64,000 nt of DNA from Rummeliibacillus sp963792445 (GTDB lineage Bacteria > Bacillota > Bacilli > Bacillales_A > Planococcaceae). A program made the translations under genes and the position numbers. Shown piece after piece: positions 54,689 to 63,749 of this stretch. Position 1 is the first letter of the stretch; every line of letters starts with the position of its first letter. The notes below the pieces were generated by a model. It was not told the DNA's origin and did not search any database. It saw nothing but the letters and a program-made list of their open reading frames with translations. Where the stretch lies: contig CAWBWO010000013.1 in NCBI GenBank assembly GCA_963792445.1, positions 124,001 to 188,000 on the forward strand, read 5' to 3'.

Positions 54689-55954
54689 ATGTCATTCTTA
54701 AATTTATTAAATGAAGACTTACAAAAGAAGTGGAGTTTTCCAACCACAATGCCTATTCAAGATCAAATGGTTCCAGCACTATTAGAAGGAAAAGATGTAG
54801 TAGCTGAATCACCGACAGGCACAGGGAAAACATTAGCCTATTTATTGCCAATCTTACAAAAAGTAGATGGTTCCAAAAAAGCAACACAAGCACTAATTAT
54901 CGCACCATCACAAGAATTATGTATGCAAATTGTAGAAGTGATTCGTACGTGGATTGCAGGTACAAATATTACCGTAGTTCCACTTATTGGTGGAGCCAAT
55001 CCTCAACGACAAATTGAAAAATTAAAGAAAAAGCCAACAATTGCAGTGGGGACACCAGGTAGATTAAATGAGCTAGTAAATGAGAAAAAATTAAAACTCC
55101 ATGAGCTAACAACCATTGTTTTAGACGAAGGGGATCAACTACTCAGCCGTGACTACCGAGTAATTGTTAAATCATTTATAGATGGGGCTAACCACGATCG
55201 CCAAGTTGCGGTTGTATCCGCAACCATTACAGAAGAAATAAAATTAGTAGCAAACCGTATGCTCAACAATCCTGTACGTTTCCAAGTGAAATTGGAAGAA
55301 TCGCAATTAGGTGGTCATGTTGTTCATACCTACGTAAAGCTACAAGAACGTGATAAAACAGAATTTCTACGTAAGTTCTCACATATATCTAATGTTAGAG
55401 CATTAGCATTTGTCAACAACTTAGATCAAGTATTAATGAAAAAATCCAAGCTCGAGTTTCGTAATGCACCAATAGTCGCACTGCATTCTGAAATGAAAAA
55501 AGAAGAACGAAAAGCAGCATTGGACAGTTTCCGAAAAGGTGAAGCGCGTATTCTAATCGCTACAGATATTGCAGCACGAGGTTTAGACATAACTGGCTTA
55601 ACACATGTTATTCATGTAGATGTTCCGTATACAAGAGAACAATATGTCCACCGTTCAGGCCGTACAGGACGCGCAGGAGCAGATGGTGAAGTCGTGACTT
55701 TACTTGCCTATCATGAAGAACAAGCTTATCACAAACGTTTACTTGAATTATCAATTAAACCAGTTGAAAAAATATTAACGAATGGTCAACTTGTAGAAGG
55801 TCATGCAGAAGTAAAGCCTACTAGAAAACCATCAAGTTCTAATGGAAAGTCAAACCAAAAACCATATAAAAAGAAGGAAAGTAGTTCTTTTGGAGCCTCT
55901 TCCAAAGACACTGGTAAGAAAAAATACTTTTCAAAGAATGCAAAGAAAAAATAA
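54689..55954 (+). CDS. DEAD-box RNA helicase, YfmL-like
   Basis: 421 residues. Walker A SPTGTGKT, PSQELC (motif Ia), GTPGR (Ib), motif II DEGD in place of DEAD, SATI (III), DIAARGLD (V) and HRSGRTGRAG (VI). The C-terminal ~50 residues are basic and Ser/Lys-rich, an RNA-binding tail. The DEGD variant keeps the catalytic Asp-Glu. The YfmL group acts in ribosome assembly; that link is by resemblance only. AGAAGGTG lies upstream. Confidence 0.9.
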   Translation: MSFLNLLNEDLQKKWSFPTTMPIQDQMVPALLEGKDVVAESPTGTGKTLAYLLPILQKVDGSKKATQALIIAPSQELCMQIVEVIRTWIAGTNITVVPLIGGANPQRQIEKLKKKPTIAVGTPGRLNELVNEKKLKLHELTTIVLDEGDQLLSRDYRVIVKSFIDGANHDRQVAVVSATITEEIKLVANRMLNNPVRFQVKLEESQLGGHVVHTYVKLQERDKTEFLRKFSHISNVRALAFVNNLDQVLMKKSKLEFRNAPIVALHSEMKKEERKAALDSFRKGEARILIATDIAARGLDITGLTHVIHVDVPYTREQYVHRSGRTGRAGADGEVVTLLAYHEEQAYHKRLLELSIKPVEKILTNGQLVEGHAEVKPTRKPSSSNGKSNQKPYKKKESSSFGASSKDTGKKKYFSKNAKKK

Positions 55955-55976
55955 TAAGAATAGAGGGTACAAATAA

Positions 55977-57207
55977 ATGACTTTTGAAGAAAAGTTAGAG
56001 CAATTCGCTGAGCTTGCAGTGAAAGTTGGCGCAAATGTTCAAAAAGGCCAAACGATGCTAATTAATACAACGACAGATACTGTAGAATTTACACGCTTAG
56101 TTGTAAAAAAAGCATATGAAGCAGGTAGCGCTCGTGTAACAGTGAATTACTCAGATGATGTGATGGACCGAGCATTTTACGATCATGCACCGGATGATGA
56201 ATTTGCAAAATTCCCTCGTTGGATTAGTGAACAACGTGATGAACTGATTGAACGTAAAGGTGCCTTATTATGGATTGATGCAGCAGACCCAGACAACCTA
56301 ACAGGCGTTCCAGTCGAAAAACTATCAGCTCAACAAAAAGCATCAGGCAAAGCCCTAGAAAATTACCGTGATGCTGTGATGAATGATAAAATCGCATGGT
56401 CAATTATCGCTGTTCCATCAAAAAAATGGGCAAAGAAAGTATTCCCAAACTTAAAAGAAGAAGAACAAGTACCGGCATTGTGGGAAGCAATATTCAATAC
56501 GGTGCATATTGGTGAAGGAAATGTCATCGATAATTGGGAACAACATTTGAAAAACTTAGATGCACGTGCAAAACTTCTCAATGAAAAACGCTATGCAAAA
56601 TTACATTACACTGCACCAGGAACTGATCTAACAATCGAATTACCGGACAAACATATTTGGTGTACAGGTGCTAGCCATACACCAGACGGCACTTCATTTG
56701 TTGCCAATATGCCAACTGAAGAAGTCTACACAATGCCTTCAAAATATGGTGTCAACGGATATGTATCCAACACAAAACCACTTGTGTTCCAAGGAAATAT
56801 TATCGATCAATTCAAAATCACATTTGAAAACGGCAAAATCACTAAAACAGAAGCAGGTGTAGGAGCACAACTACTACAAGAATTAACAAAAACAGATGAA
56901 GGTTCAAAGTATCTTGGAGAAGTAGCATTAGTACCACACGAATCACCAATCTCTGCTTCAAATATCCTTTACTACAATACTTTATTCGATGAAAACGCAT
57001 CAAACCATCTAGCAATCGGTGAAGCATACCCAACATGCTACGAAGGGTGGCAGTGCCCTTTCAAAAGAACAACTAGAAGAAAAAGGCATCAACACATCCA
57101 TCACCCACGAAGACTTCATGATCGGCAGTGGCGAAATGGACATCGATGGCATCCTACCAGACGGCACAACAGAACCAATCTTCCGCAAAGGAAGCTGGGC
57201 ATTCTAA
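55977..57207 (+). pseudogene. M29 aminopeptidase (AmpS/aminopeptidase T) (one frameshift near the end)
   Basis: 409 residues if joined, the usual length. Metal-dependent cytosolic aminopeptidase: VNYSDDVMDRAFYDHAP, LPDKHIWCTGASHTPDG, FVANMPTEEVYTMP and the metal-site region NILYYNTLFDENASNHLAIG. At GGG 57045-57047 one extra G shifts the frame; the other frame continues GGSALSKEQLEEKGINTSI and EDFMIGSGEMDIDG to a proper end at 57207. If real, the break would replace the catalytic C-terminus with unrelated residues ending at 57287. Confidence 0.88.
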
Positions 57208-57217
57208 ACAATAAAGA

Positions 57218-57250
57218 AACCATCCAAATAACAAAATGGATGGTTTTTTA
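57218..57250 (+). terminator. Terminator of the aminopeptidase gene
   Basis: AACCATCCA/TGGATGGTT with a 10-base loop and T6. Confidence 0.88.
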
Positions 57251-57287
57251 TATGGGAAATTTGAGAAAAGTGAGTGGGTTTATATGA

Positions 57288-57498
57288 GCGGTAAGTTGGT
57301 CTAATTGTTGGCTGAGTAGGTCTAAATAGAGACTAAGTTAATCAAATAGAGAAGTGAGTTGATCTAATAGGAGCTTAAGTTGATCAAATAGAGTTGAGTT
57401 GATCTAAATCGAGCCCGAGTTGGTCTAATAGAGATGTGAGTTAATCTAATTGATCCGCGTGTGCTTCTAATCCAACCCCAAGTAGTTCTAAACGCCGC
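57288..57498. repeat. Tandem array of ten ~21-bp units
   Basis: The core TCTAA/TCAAA recurs at 57300, 57321, 57342, 57363, 57384, 57403, 57424, 57445, 57466 and 57487: a step of 21 every time except one of 19. A typical unit is GAGTTGATCTAATAGAGATG. Reading frames through it lack start signals. It lies between the aminopeptidase gene and the convergent small peptide gene. Unit sequence is unrelated to the array at 24900-25020, but the period is the same. Confidence 0.85.
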
Positions 57499-57555
57499 AA
57501 TCTCCATCTCCATCTCAAGCAGCAAACAGCAAGCAATAACAAAACACCTCAATAA

Positions 57556-57592
57556 AAAAATCGCTAAAAGGCCACAAGCCCTCAGCGATTTC
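57556..57592 (-). terminator. Terminator of the small cationic peptide gene
   Basis: AAATCGCT and AGCGATTT pair; on the minus strand T7 follows. Confidence 0.8.
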
Positions 57593-57595
57593 AAT

Positions 57596-57706
57596 CTATT
57601 TCTTTACAGGAGTCTTCTTCTTTTTTGCAGCAATTACTTTTTTGATAATTGGATAGACAATTGGTGCAATCTTAATTGCAGCTTTTACAACTTTTCCTAG
57701 TTTCAT
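57596..57706 (-). CDS. 36-residue cationic amphipathic peptide, unrecognised
   Basis: ATG at 57706 preceded by GGAGTG at 7 bases, and followed by its own terminator, so it looks like a real small gene. Residues 1-25 (MKLGKVVKAAIKIAPIVYPI and onward) alternate Lys with Ile/Val/Ala as in an amphipathic helix; the last ten residues are KKKKTPVKK-like. Net charge is about +12, with no acidic residue and no Cys. There is no leader sequence or processing gene nearby. It could be a leaderless bacteriocin, a membrane- or nucleic-acid-binding peptide, or a toxin of a type I system; nothing decides. Confidence 0.6.
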   Translation of the reverse strand: MKLGKVVKAAIKIAPIVYPIIKKVIAAKKKKTPVKK

Positions 57707-57772
57707 AAAATAGCACTCCATTCTATAAACTTTTCTATATTCCACAATAATAAATACCACAAAATTGAAACT

Positions 57773-58132
57773 TTAAACTCTCAATACCCTTATTCCTTGA
57801 ATGATATTCCAAATCACAACACTAAGTGATAAAACAGTCTCTACAATGATAAATACAAACCAAGCAACTAGTATGAATGTACCACCGCTACTAGATAGTT
57901 CATTTGGAACAGTTACATCAAAGGTAAATGCTCTTGTTGTTAATAAGACAATGAATAATATAACCCCAATTATAGTAGGGATTATTAAAATAAGATGAGA
58001 GAGAAAAGCACGCTTAGCATGACTCTTTACTTCTTGATTGTTAGCTGCAAAATAGACGATTAACGGTAGAATGAACCCGGCAAAAAATATACTAAAATAG
58101 CAAAGGGATGAAAGTACTCGATTATTATCCAA
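57773..58132 (-). CDS. DUF4870 family membrane protein
   Basis: 119 residues; TTG start after GGAGGTG. Three membrane helices (~8-28, ~50-70, ~85-110). The pattern SSLCYFSIFFAGFILPLIVY, then KSHAKRAFLSHL, is the DUF4870/Tic20-like signature. Function unknown. Confidence 0.8.
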   Translation of the reverse strand: MDNNRVLSSLCYFSIFFAGFILPLIVYFAANNQEVKSHAKRAFLSHLILIIPTIIGVILFIVLLTTRAFTFDVTVPNELSSSGGTFILVAWFVFIIVETVLSLSVVIWNIIQGIRVLRV

Positions 58133-58342
58133 TTTGACACCTCCAATTACTATTTATACGTATGGAAATGCTTAAAAGATTCGTGTAGACTTCATCTATT
58201 TTGGTACTTTTAATCAGTTTTTAAACATTTTTCGATCATGCAATTATCCTCGGATAATGCATACACTAGTCACACGAACGAAATTTTATAGAAAATGTGG
58301 TATAGTTAAGTGTAGATATTAATGAGAAGGGATCGTTTCAAA

Positions 58343-59095
58343 ATGATTGCAAAAACGCAACAAGAAATAGACGCTTTATTAAAAGCTGGTCGTGCAATGG
58401 CTGAAATTCGCGAAGCTATGAAGGCAGCAACAAAGCCAGGTGTAACAACTAAGGAATTGGATGATTTAGCGGGTCGTCTATTTGAAGAAAAAGGTGCTGT
58501 TTCAGGTCCTAAAGCAGAATATGATTTTCCGGGGTTCACTTGTATTAGTGTAAATGAACAAGTTGCACATGGTATCCCAAATCACCATAAACTAAAAGCC
58601 GGAGATTTGATTAATATTGATGTATCAGGTCATGTCGATGGTTATTATGCAGATACAGGTATTTCATTTATCGTAGGAGACGTAGACTTACCAGAAGTTC
58701 AAAAAATCTGTGACGTTGCCCAAAGTGCATTTGATCGTGCAATGACAAAAGTCAAAGCTGGTTCTCGCTTAAACCAAATCGGTAAAGCAGTAGAACGTGA
58801 AGCGCATGATCATGGCTTATCAGTTATTATGAACTTAACTGGTCATGGTGTAGGTCATTCATTACATGAAGCACCACAATATGTACTAAATTACTTTGAT
58901 GCTTGGGAACGCACTATTCTAAAAGAAGGAATGGTTTTAGCAGTTGAACCATTTATCTCTCAAAAAGCAGAACATATCGTGGAAGCAGGAGATGGTTGGA
59001 CGTTCATCACTCCAGACAAATCCCTTGTTGCACAGCTTGAACATACAATTATTGTGACAAACGGCGAACCAATTATTACAACTAAAATTGACTAA
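58343..59095 (+). CDS. map: Methionine aminopeptidase, type I
   Basis: 250 residues from ATG 58343, with AGAAGGGA upstream; an in-frame ATG at 58322 precedes that ribosome site. It removes N-terminal Met. Metal ligands: Asp in INIDVSGHVDG and ADTGISF, His in GHGVGHSLHE, Glu in AVEPFIS and the final Glu in QLEHTIIV. It is not in the adk-map-infA operon context, so it is probably the second MetAP of the B. subtilis MapB/YflG kind. Confidence 0.93.
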   Translation: MIAKTQQEIDALLKAGRAMAEIREAMKAATKPGVTTKELDDLAGRLFEEKGAVSGPKAEYDFPGFTCISVNEQVAHGIPNHHKLKAGDLINIDVSGHVDGYYADTGISFIVGDVDLPEVQKICDVAQSAFDRAMTKVKAGSRLNQIGKAVEREAHDHGLSVIMNLTGHGVGHSLHEAPQYVLNYFDAWERTILKEGMVLAVEPFISQKAEHIVEAGDGWTFITPDKSLVAQLEHTIIVTNGEPIITTKID

Positions 59096-59110
59096 TATAC
59101 GCGGTAGTAA

Positions 59111-59150
59111 AAAAGCTCTCTGAACTTATTCAGAGAGCTTTTGTTTTTTT
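59111..59150. terminator. Bidirectional terminator overlapping a stop codon
   Basis: A perfect 14-bp stem AAAAGCTCTCTGAA/TTCAGAGAGCTTTT with loop CTTA. The TAA stop of the convergent TspO-like gene lies at the loop (59126-59128), so its last codons are within the stem. Confidence 0.92.
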
Positions 59151-59854
59151 ATGAATATAATACCAACCACTAATACCCCACTTAAAAAAAGAGCGGCAGT
59201 TGTAACAAGTAATTCTTCAAAGCCATTTTTAAATGCAATACCAATAAAAGCCCAAATATAAACGATAGGGAAAAGTATATCATCATAGTGGAATCTCAGA
59301 TGTAATGCTGCGGCGGTTCCAAAAGTAAGCATAATAACTGCCCATAATGGATCACTTAAATTAAGAACGCTCCAATGATTATGAGTGAAAAGAAATGCAA
59401 TATTCATGAACGTTACAATACTTACCCAAGCTAGATAAATTGAAATTGGAGATCGTCCACACCATGAAGTATTCCAAGTAGGATAGGAAAAATACAAACC
59501 TACTAAAGACAGTAGCATTAAAATAATTAATACAATCGAAAATGTAAAATACTCATAATGCCAAAGGTAAATCCATAACATATTAAATACCGCACTTACA
59601 ACAAAGAAAGCTGTTTGCGAGATTGTAATATGATATCGAGTGCCACGATTCTTCCATAATAGATAAATCCAATAGGCTAAAATAATATAAATAATTCCCC
59701 GAATAATAAAAACATACTTTGCTGGACTAAAAAGGACGGTATAGCTATTGGAGATTTCACTTGTTGTGTGACCATTTAGTGGAATTAGATTAGCAGCTGT
59801 GTTAAACGCAATCATTGCAACATAAATAATTGTAACGACAAACAGTCTGCCCAA
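59126..59854 (-). CDS. TspO/MBR-related tryptophan-rich sensory protein
   Basis: 242 residues from TTG 59854, 8 bases after a very strong AAAGGAGG. The open frame continues to ATG 59938 (270 residues), where the ribosome site AAGGTGAT is weaker. Seven or eight membrane helices, many Trp and Tyr. FNTAANLIPLNGHTTSEISNSY and the following LFSPAKYVFIIRGIIYIILAYW match the Bacillales tryptophan-rich sensory proteins, distant relatives of TspO. Function unknown. Confidence 0.75.
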   Translation of the reverse strand: MGRLFVVTIIYVAMIAFNTAANLIPLNGHTTSEISNSYTVLFSPAKYVFIIRGIIYIILAYWIYLLWKNRGTRYHITISQTAFFVVSAVFNMLWIYLWHYEYFTFSIVLIILMLLSLVGLYFSYPTWNTSWCGRSPISIYLAWVSIVTFMNIAFLFTHNHWSVLNLSDPLWAVIMLTFGTAAALHLRFHYDDILFPIVYIWAFIGIAFKNGFEELLVTTAALFLSGVLVVGIIFIKKQKLSE

Positions 59855-60051
59855 TAAAATCTCCTCCTTTGAATTAGATTTTGTAAAAAAATCTAATAAC
59901 CGATTAACAGTCATCGAACATAGTACCAATAGTACCATTATATAAAATCAATCACCTTTAAGTATACATTCGTTTTGCTCCAACAACAAATACCATTTTA
60001 GAGAATTTTGCAGTAATATATTAATATGGTAGAAATAAGGAGCAGATTTTG

Positions 60052-60822
60052 ATGACTATGCAAATTGAAAAGATGAATCTTGAGCAACATTTAGATGATA
60101 AGTTTTCTTACAAAAAAGAATTGAAAAAATTGCAATTTGAAATGCTTACTATTCAGCAATTCCTTTTTAAAAATAATATTGGCCTAATTATTGGATTTGA
60201 AGGCATGGACGCAGCAGGAAAGGGTGGAGCAATTAAACGGTTAATACAACGCTTAGACCCGCGTGGATACATCGTTCATCCCATCTCAGCGCCGACTTCA
60301 GAAGAATTGAAGTATCATTATCTACATCGTTTTTGGAAACGCCTTCCTGAACGCGGTCAGATTAGTATTTTTGACCGTACATGGTATGGTCGTGTGCTAG
60401 TAGAACGTATTGAAGGATTTGCTAATAAGGACGAATGGGGACGTGCTTACGAAGAAATCAATCAGTTCGAAAAACTACTAGCAGATGATGGTTATATCGT
60501 GTTAAAATTCTGGATTCAAGTTTCATATGATGAACAATTAAAACGCTTTAAAGAGCGCCAAGAAAACCCAAATAAAAGCTGGAAGCTAACGGATGAAGAC
60601 TGGCGAAATAGAGAAAAGTGGCCGCAATATGTAAATGCTGCGAATGACATGCTGGACAAGACTAATAAAAAGAATGCACCTTGGATTCAAATTGCAGGTA
60701 ATGATAAAAAATATGCACGTATTCAAGTGTTAACAGAAACAATAAAACACATAAAAAAAGAATGTAAGCTTAGAGATCTAAAAGTTCCAGATTTTTCAGA
60801 GGCTTTTATACAAGAGTCATAA
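60052..60822 (+). CDS. Polyphosphate kinase 2 family protein
   Basis: 256 residues from ATG 60052 (AAGGAG 9 bases upstream; TTG 60049 and ATG 60058 are alternatives). It uses polyphosphate to phosphorylate nucleotides. Walker A GMDAAGKGG (~residues 49-57), the family lid stretch RFWKRLPERG, Walker B FDRTWYGRV and KFWIQVSYDEQLKRF are all intact. Whether it acts on NDP or NMP cannot be told from sequence by eye. Confidence 0.92.
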   Translation: MTMQIEKMNLEQHLDDKFSYKKELKKLQFEMLTIQQFLFKNNIGLIIGFEGMDAAGKGGAIKRLIQRLDPRGYIVHPISAPTSEELKYHYLHRFWKRLPERGQISIFDRTWYGRVLVERIEGFANKDEWGRAYEEINQFEKLLADDGYIVLKFWIQVSYDEQLKRFKERQENPNKSWKLTDEDWRNREKWPQYVNAANDMLDKTNKKNAPWIQIAGNDKKYARIQVLTETIKHIKKECKLRDLKVPDFSEAFIQES

Positions 60823-60887
60823 CAGTAATATCATAATTAACAGATACAAGTAACTTAAATGCTTCATAGTGAATCGCAAAGGGTGGT

Positions 60888-61439
60888 ATGAGTATGGTAT
60901 TTTTAGAGGGGCAACGTTGTTATTTACGTACATTAGAAGTAGCGGATGTAACACCATATACGAATATGGTCGCTCGCAATATGCGTTATTGGTCGATTCA
61001 TGAGCCATTACATCCTCCTGAATACTACACTGAAAAAATTCAGTTAAAGAAGTTACAAGAATCTGTAAGACAAATGCATGCAAATCGCGAATATAGTTTT
61101 GGCATTTTTGCATCTGGAACAACTGAGATTATCGGACATATTTCAGTATACTCTATCAGAAGATTGCCTTTTTCTAGTGCATTTGTTGGGTATTCAATGG
61201 ATGAAGCCTACACAGGGCAGGGAATTGTTACTGAGGCACTTAAACTCGTTTCAAAGTTTGCTTTTGAAGATTTATGTATACATCGTTTAGAAGCATATGT
61301 TTCTCCGAAAAATATAGGTTCCGTACGAGTCTTAGAGAAAGCTGGTTTTCAAAGAGAGGGATTACTGCGAAAGCTTTTATATATTAACGGGAAATGGCAA
61401 GACCATTATATATATGCACTGATGGAAGAAGACTATTGA
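60888..61439 (+). CDS. GNAT N-acetyltransferase, RimJ/RimL-like
   Basis: 183 residues. GNAT fold with the acetyl-CoA loop YTGQGIVTEALKLV (residues ~104-118) and LHRLEAYVSPKNIGSVRVLEKAGFQREG-type ending, as in ribosomal-protein N-acetyltransferases. ATG after AAAGGGTGG. Substrate unknown. Confidence 0.88.
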   Translation: MSMVFLEGQRCYLRTLEVADVTPYTNMVARNMRYWSIHEPLHPPEYYTEKIQLKKLQESVRQMHANREYSFGIFASGTTEIIGHISVYSIRRLPFSSAFVGYSMDEAYTGQGIVTEALKLVSKFAFEDLCIHRLEAYVSPKNIGSVRVLEKAGFQREGLLRKLLYINGKWQDHYIYALMEEDY

Positions 61440-61548
61440 AAGGGAAAGGCCGCATGGCGGAGATGGAGAAGTAACTTTCGTAAACTTTTTAATGGAATGT
61501 AGAAATATGTTGGCGAATTTCCCGGGAAATGTGTCGGTAATAAACGAA

Positions 61549-61590
61549 AAAAAGCGATTTTCAAGAATTTCATTGAAAATCGCTTTTTCC
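61549..61590. terminator. Long perfect terminator hairpin
   Basis: A 16-bp stem, AAAAAGCGATTTTCAA and its complement, with an 8-base loop. A run of A lies to the left and T to the right, so it can serve both strands. It abuts copy B of the intergenic repeat. Confidence 0.88.
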
Positions 61591-61735
61591 CCGCTTTAAC
61601 GGAAAGTCAAGACTCCCACCCTCAAGGCTTTAGAAAATTCGAAGAAGCATAGGTGTAGATAACTGCCCGTAAAACCGATTGGTTCAACTAACATCAGTGG
61701 GAGAAACCCACCACTGATTGAGTTTCACTTATAAT
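61588..61735 (-). repeat. ~150-bp palindromic intergenic element, copy B
   Basis: Read on the minus strand: GTGAAACTCAATCAGTGG, CCCACTGATGTTAGTTGAAC, CAATCGG, TTTTACGGGCAGTTATCT, GAATTTTCTAAAGCCTTG, then CCGTTAAAGCGGGG. It matches copy A (26772-26924) block for block; GAACCAATCGG...TTATCT differs only by a 2-base insertion. It sits directly downstream of the carbonic anhydrase gene. Confidence 0.8.
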
Positions 61736-61743
61736 GTTTGCTT

Positions 61744-62304
61744 TTATTTTTTACCATCGACAATGACATCTAAATGTCCTGTTTTAGGATCAATGACTAG
61801 ACCATGTACAGGGATAGATTCTATGATTAACGGATGATTTTTTATCACTTCGACACTATGACGCACGTTTTCCTGAACACTCTTAAAGCCGCACAGCCAA
61901 TCATGTAAGTTTGCTCCAGAATAGTTCAACAAATCAATTGTCTCTTGTTTAATCCCACGGTCAACCATTTTTTTAATTAGCTGATCTGGATCAATAGAAC
62001 TCATGCCGCAATCATAGTGACCTACTACGAACACTTCATCTGCTTGAAGCTCATAAATAGCAACAAGTAAACTTCGCATAATTCCTCCAAACGGATGATT
62101 AACCGTTGCTCCAGCACTCTTGATTAATTTACAATCTCCATTTCGAAGATTCATGGCTTTCGGTAATAATTCGACAAGACGAGTATCCATACAAGTTAAA
62201 ATCACAAAATGTTTATCAGGATATTTACTTGTTATGAATGGCTCATATTTTTTTTCTTTTACAAAGTTATCGTTAAATGTAAGAATATCATTTAATATAG
62301 ACAT
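61744..62304 (-). CDS. Beta-class carbonic anhydrase
   Basis: 186 residues from ATG 62304, 6 bases after AAGGGG; the open frame reaches an ATG at 62343 without a good site. Interconverts CO2 and bicarbonate. Zinc ligands: Cys in LTCMDTR with the Asp-Arg dyad, and His plus Cys in VGHYDCGM. It belongs to the short Gram-positive type (YtiB-like length). Confidence 0.9.
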   Translation of the reverse strand: MSILNDILTFNDNFVKEKKYEPFITSKYPDKHFVILTCMDTRLVELLPKAMNLRNGDCKLIKSAGATVNHPFGGIMRSLLVAIYELQADEVFVVGHYDCGMSSIDPDQLIKKMVDRGIKQETIDLLNYSGANLHDWLCGFKSVQENVRHSVEVIKNHPLIIESIPVHGLVIDPKTGHLDVIVDGKK

Positions 62305-62451
62305 GCCATACCCCTTCTCATCCCCGTTTGTTATAGTATTCATTTTAAAATAACTGATTCAAAATGCAAATACTGACTTTTTGACATTTGGTGAATGTTG
62401 AAAAATAGTGAGGATTATTTGTCTAAAGTATGGCATTTGAAGAACGCATAA

Positions 62452-62500
62452 AAGTGGAATCATCTTCGCTTTTTATAGGCAAAGACGATTCCACTTCAAT
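62452..62500 (-). terminator. Terminator of the MreB-family gene
   Basis: GTGGAATC and GATTCCAC with further pairing inside (GTCTTTGC with GCGAAGAT). It follows the gene's stop on the minus strand. Confidence 0.75.
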
Positions 62501-62507
62501 TAGTAGC

Positions 62508-63506
62508 TTATTTTTTTAATAGATGAATAGTATCTAAAGCTTTTCCGGTTCCTACTGCTACAGATTCTAGTGGTTCAGGAGCTAAGTGTACAGGTACGTC
62601 TAACTCGTTTGTAAGCCAATCTGTCATTCCTTTTAGTAAAGAACCACCACCAGTTAAAACTACACCACGGTCTACGATATCACCTGATAATTCTGGTGGG
62701 CAGCTTTCTAGTGTTCTACGAATCAATTCTAAAATTGCTAGTAGACTTTCTTTTAGGCAATTTTGAATTTGAAGTGAAGTGACTGCAATAGTCATTGGAA
62801 GTCCAGTTACAATATCACGTCCACGAATGTCTAATGTTTCGGTTGGATGTTCAATAAGAGCATAACCAATTTCTTGTTTAATATTTTCAGCAGTTGGCTC
62901 GCCAATTAACACATTAAATTCTTTACGTGCAAATTGGATGATTTCTTCGTTCATATGGTCGCCACCTAGTTTCATCGTATTAGATGAAACGATACCACCA
63001 AATGAAATAATACCAACTTCTGTTGTACCTCCACCTATATCAACGATGACACTTGCGATTGGATCGCTTACTGGTAGTTCGGCACCAATTGCTGCTGCAA
63101 CTGGTTCATCAATTAAGTAAACTTCTTTTGCACCGCATTGTTTTACAGCATCTTGTATAGCAAGTCGTTCTACAGATGTTGCACCAGATGGGGTACAAAC
63201 GACAACATTCGGTTTACGAAGTGACGAACCCATTTTTTGAGCTGCTTTGTCCATCATTGCTTTGATCATTGCTGTTGTCATATTAAAGTCAGCGATTACA
63301 CCGTCTTTTAATGGGCGAATAGTTTGAATAGACATAGGTGTCTTTCCAATCATTTCTTTAGCTTGTGATCCTGTCGCAATGATTTCATTTGTATTTATAT
63401 TAACCGCTACAACAGAGGGTTCATTCAAAATGATGCCTTTGTTTTTTGTATATACTAACGTATTGGCAGTGCCAAGATCGATTCCAATAGCTGTTGTCGA
63501 AAACAT
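62508..63506 (-). CDS. MreB/Mbl/MreBH-family cell-shape protein
   Basis: 332 residues, bacterial actin. Phosphate-binding loops IGIDLGTANTLVY and VDIGGGTTEVGII, and GGSLLKG in the adenosine site. It organises wall synthesis along the cell. QCGAKEVYLIDEPVAAAIGA and LESCPPELSGDIVDRGVVLTGGG resemble MreBH more than Mbl as I recall these proteins, while the tail GTGKALDTIHLL is MreB-like. It is not in an mreBCD operon, which favours Mbl or MreBH. GAGGAGGA precedes the ATG. Confidence 0.9.
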   Translation of the reverse strand: MFSTTAIGIDLGTANTLVYTKNKGIILNEPSVVAVNINTNEIIATGSQAKEMIGKTPMSIQTIRPLKDGVIADFNMTTAMIKAMMDKAAQKMGSSLRKPNVVVCTPSGATSVERLAIQDAVKQCGAKEVYLIDEPVAAAIGAELPVSDPIASVIVDIGGGTTEVGIISFGGIVSSNTMKLGGDHMNEEIIQFARKEFNVLIGEPTAENIKQEIGYALIEHPTETLDIRGRDIVTGLPMTIAVTSLQIQNCLKESLLAILELIRRTLESCPPELSGDIVDRGVVLTGGGSLLKGMTDWLTNELDVPVHLAPEPLESVAVGTGKALDTIHLLKK

Positions 63507-63706
63507 ACGTATTATTCCTCCTCAAATACCTTAGGTTATATAAGTATAAAATAATTTTTCAAGATTAAGTATGTTATTTTATGGTATGTAACATTCATTA
63601 CGAATGAAAATGAATAGATAGTTAATGTTATAGATTAAATAATGGAAGATTACTAGGGTAAAAGACATTGATTGTTATCGTTTTGTCAAATAAATGTGAG
63701 GATAAT

Positions 63707-63742
63707 TTAAAAAAAGAGTTACCCACATCCTGCGAGTAACTC
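63707..63742 (-). terminator. Terminator of the 46-residue peptide gene
   Basis: GAGTTAC/GTAACTC stem with a 13-base loop and T7 on the minus strand. Confidence 0.88.
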
Positions 63743-63749
63743 CACTATA

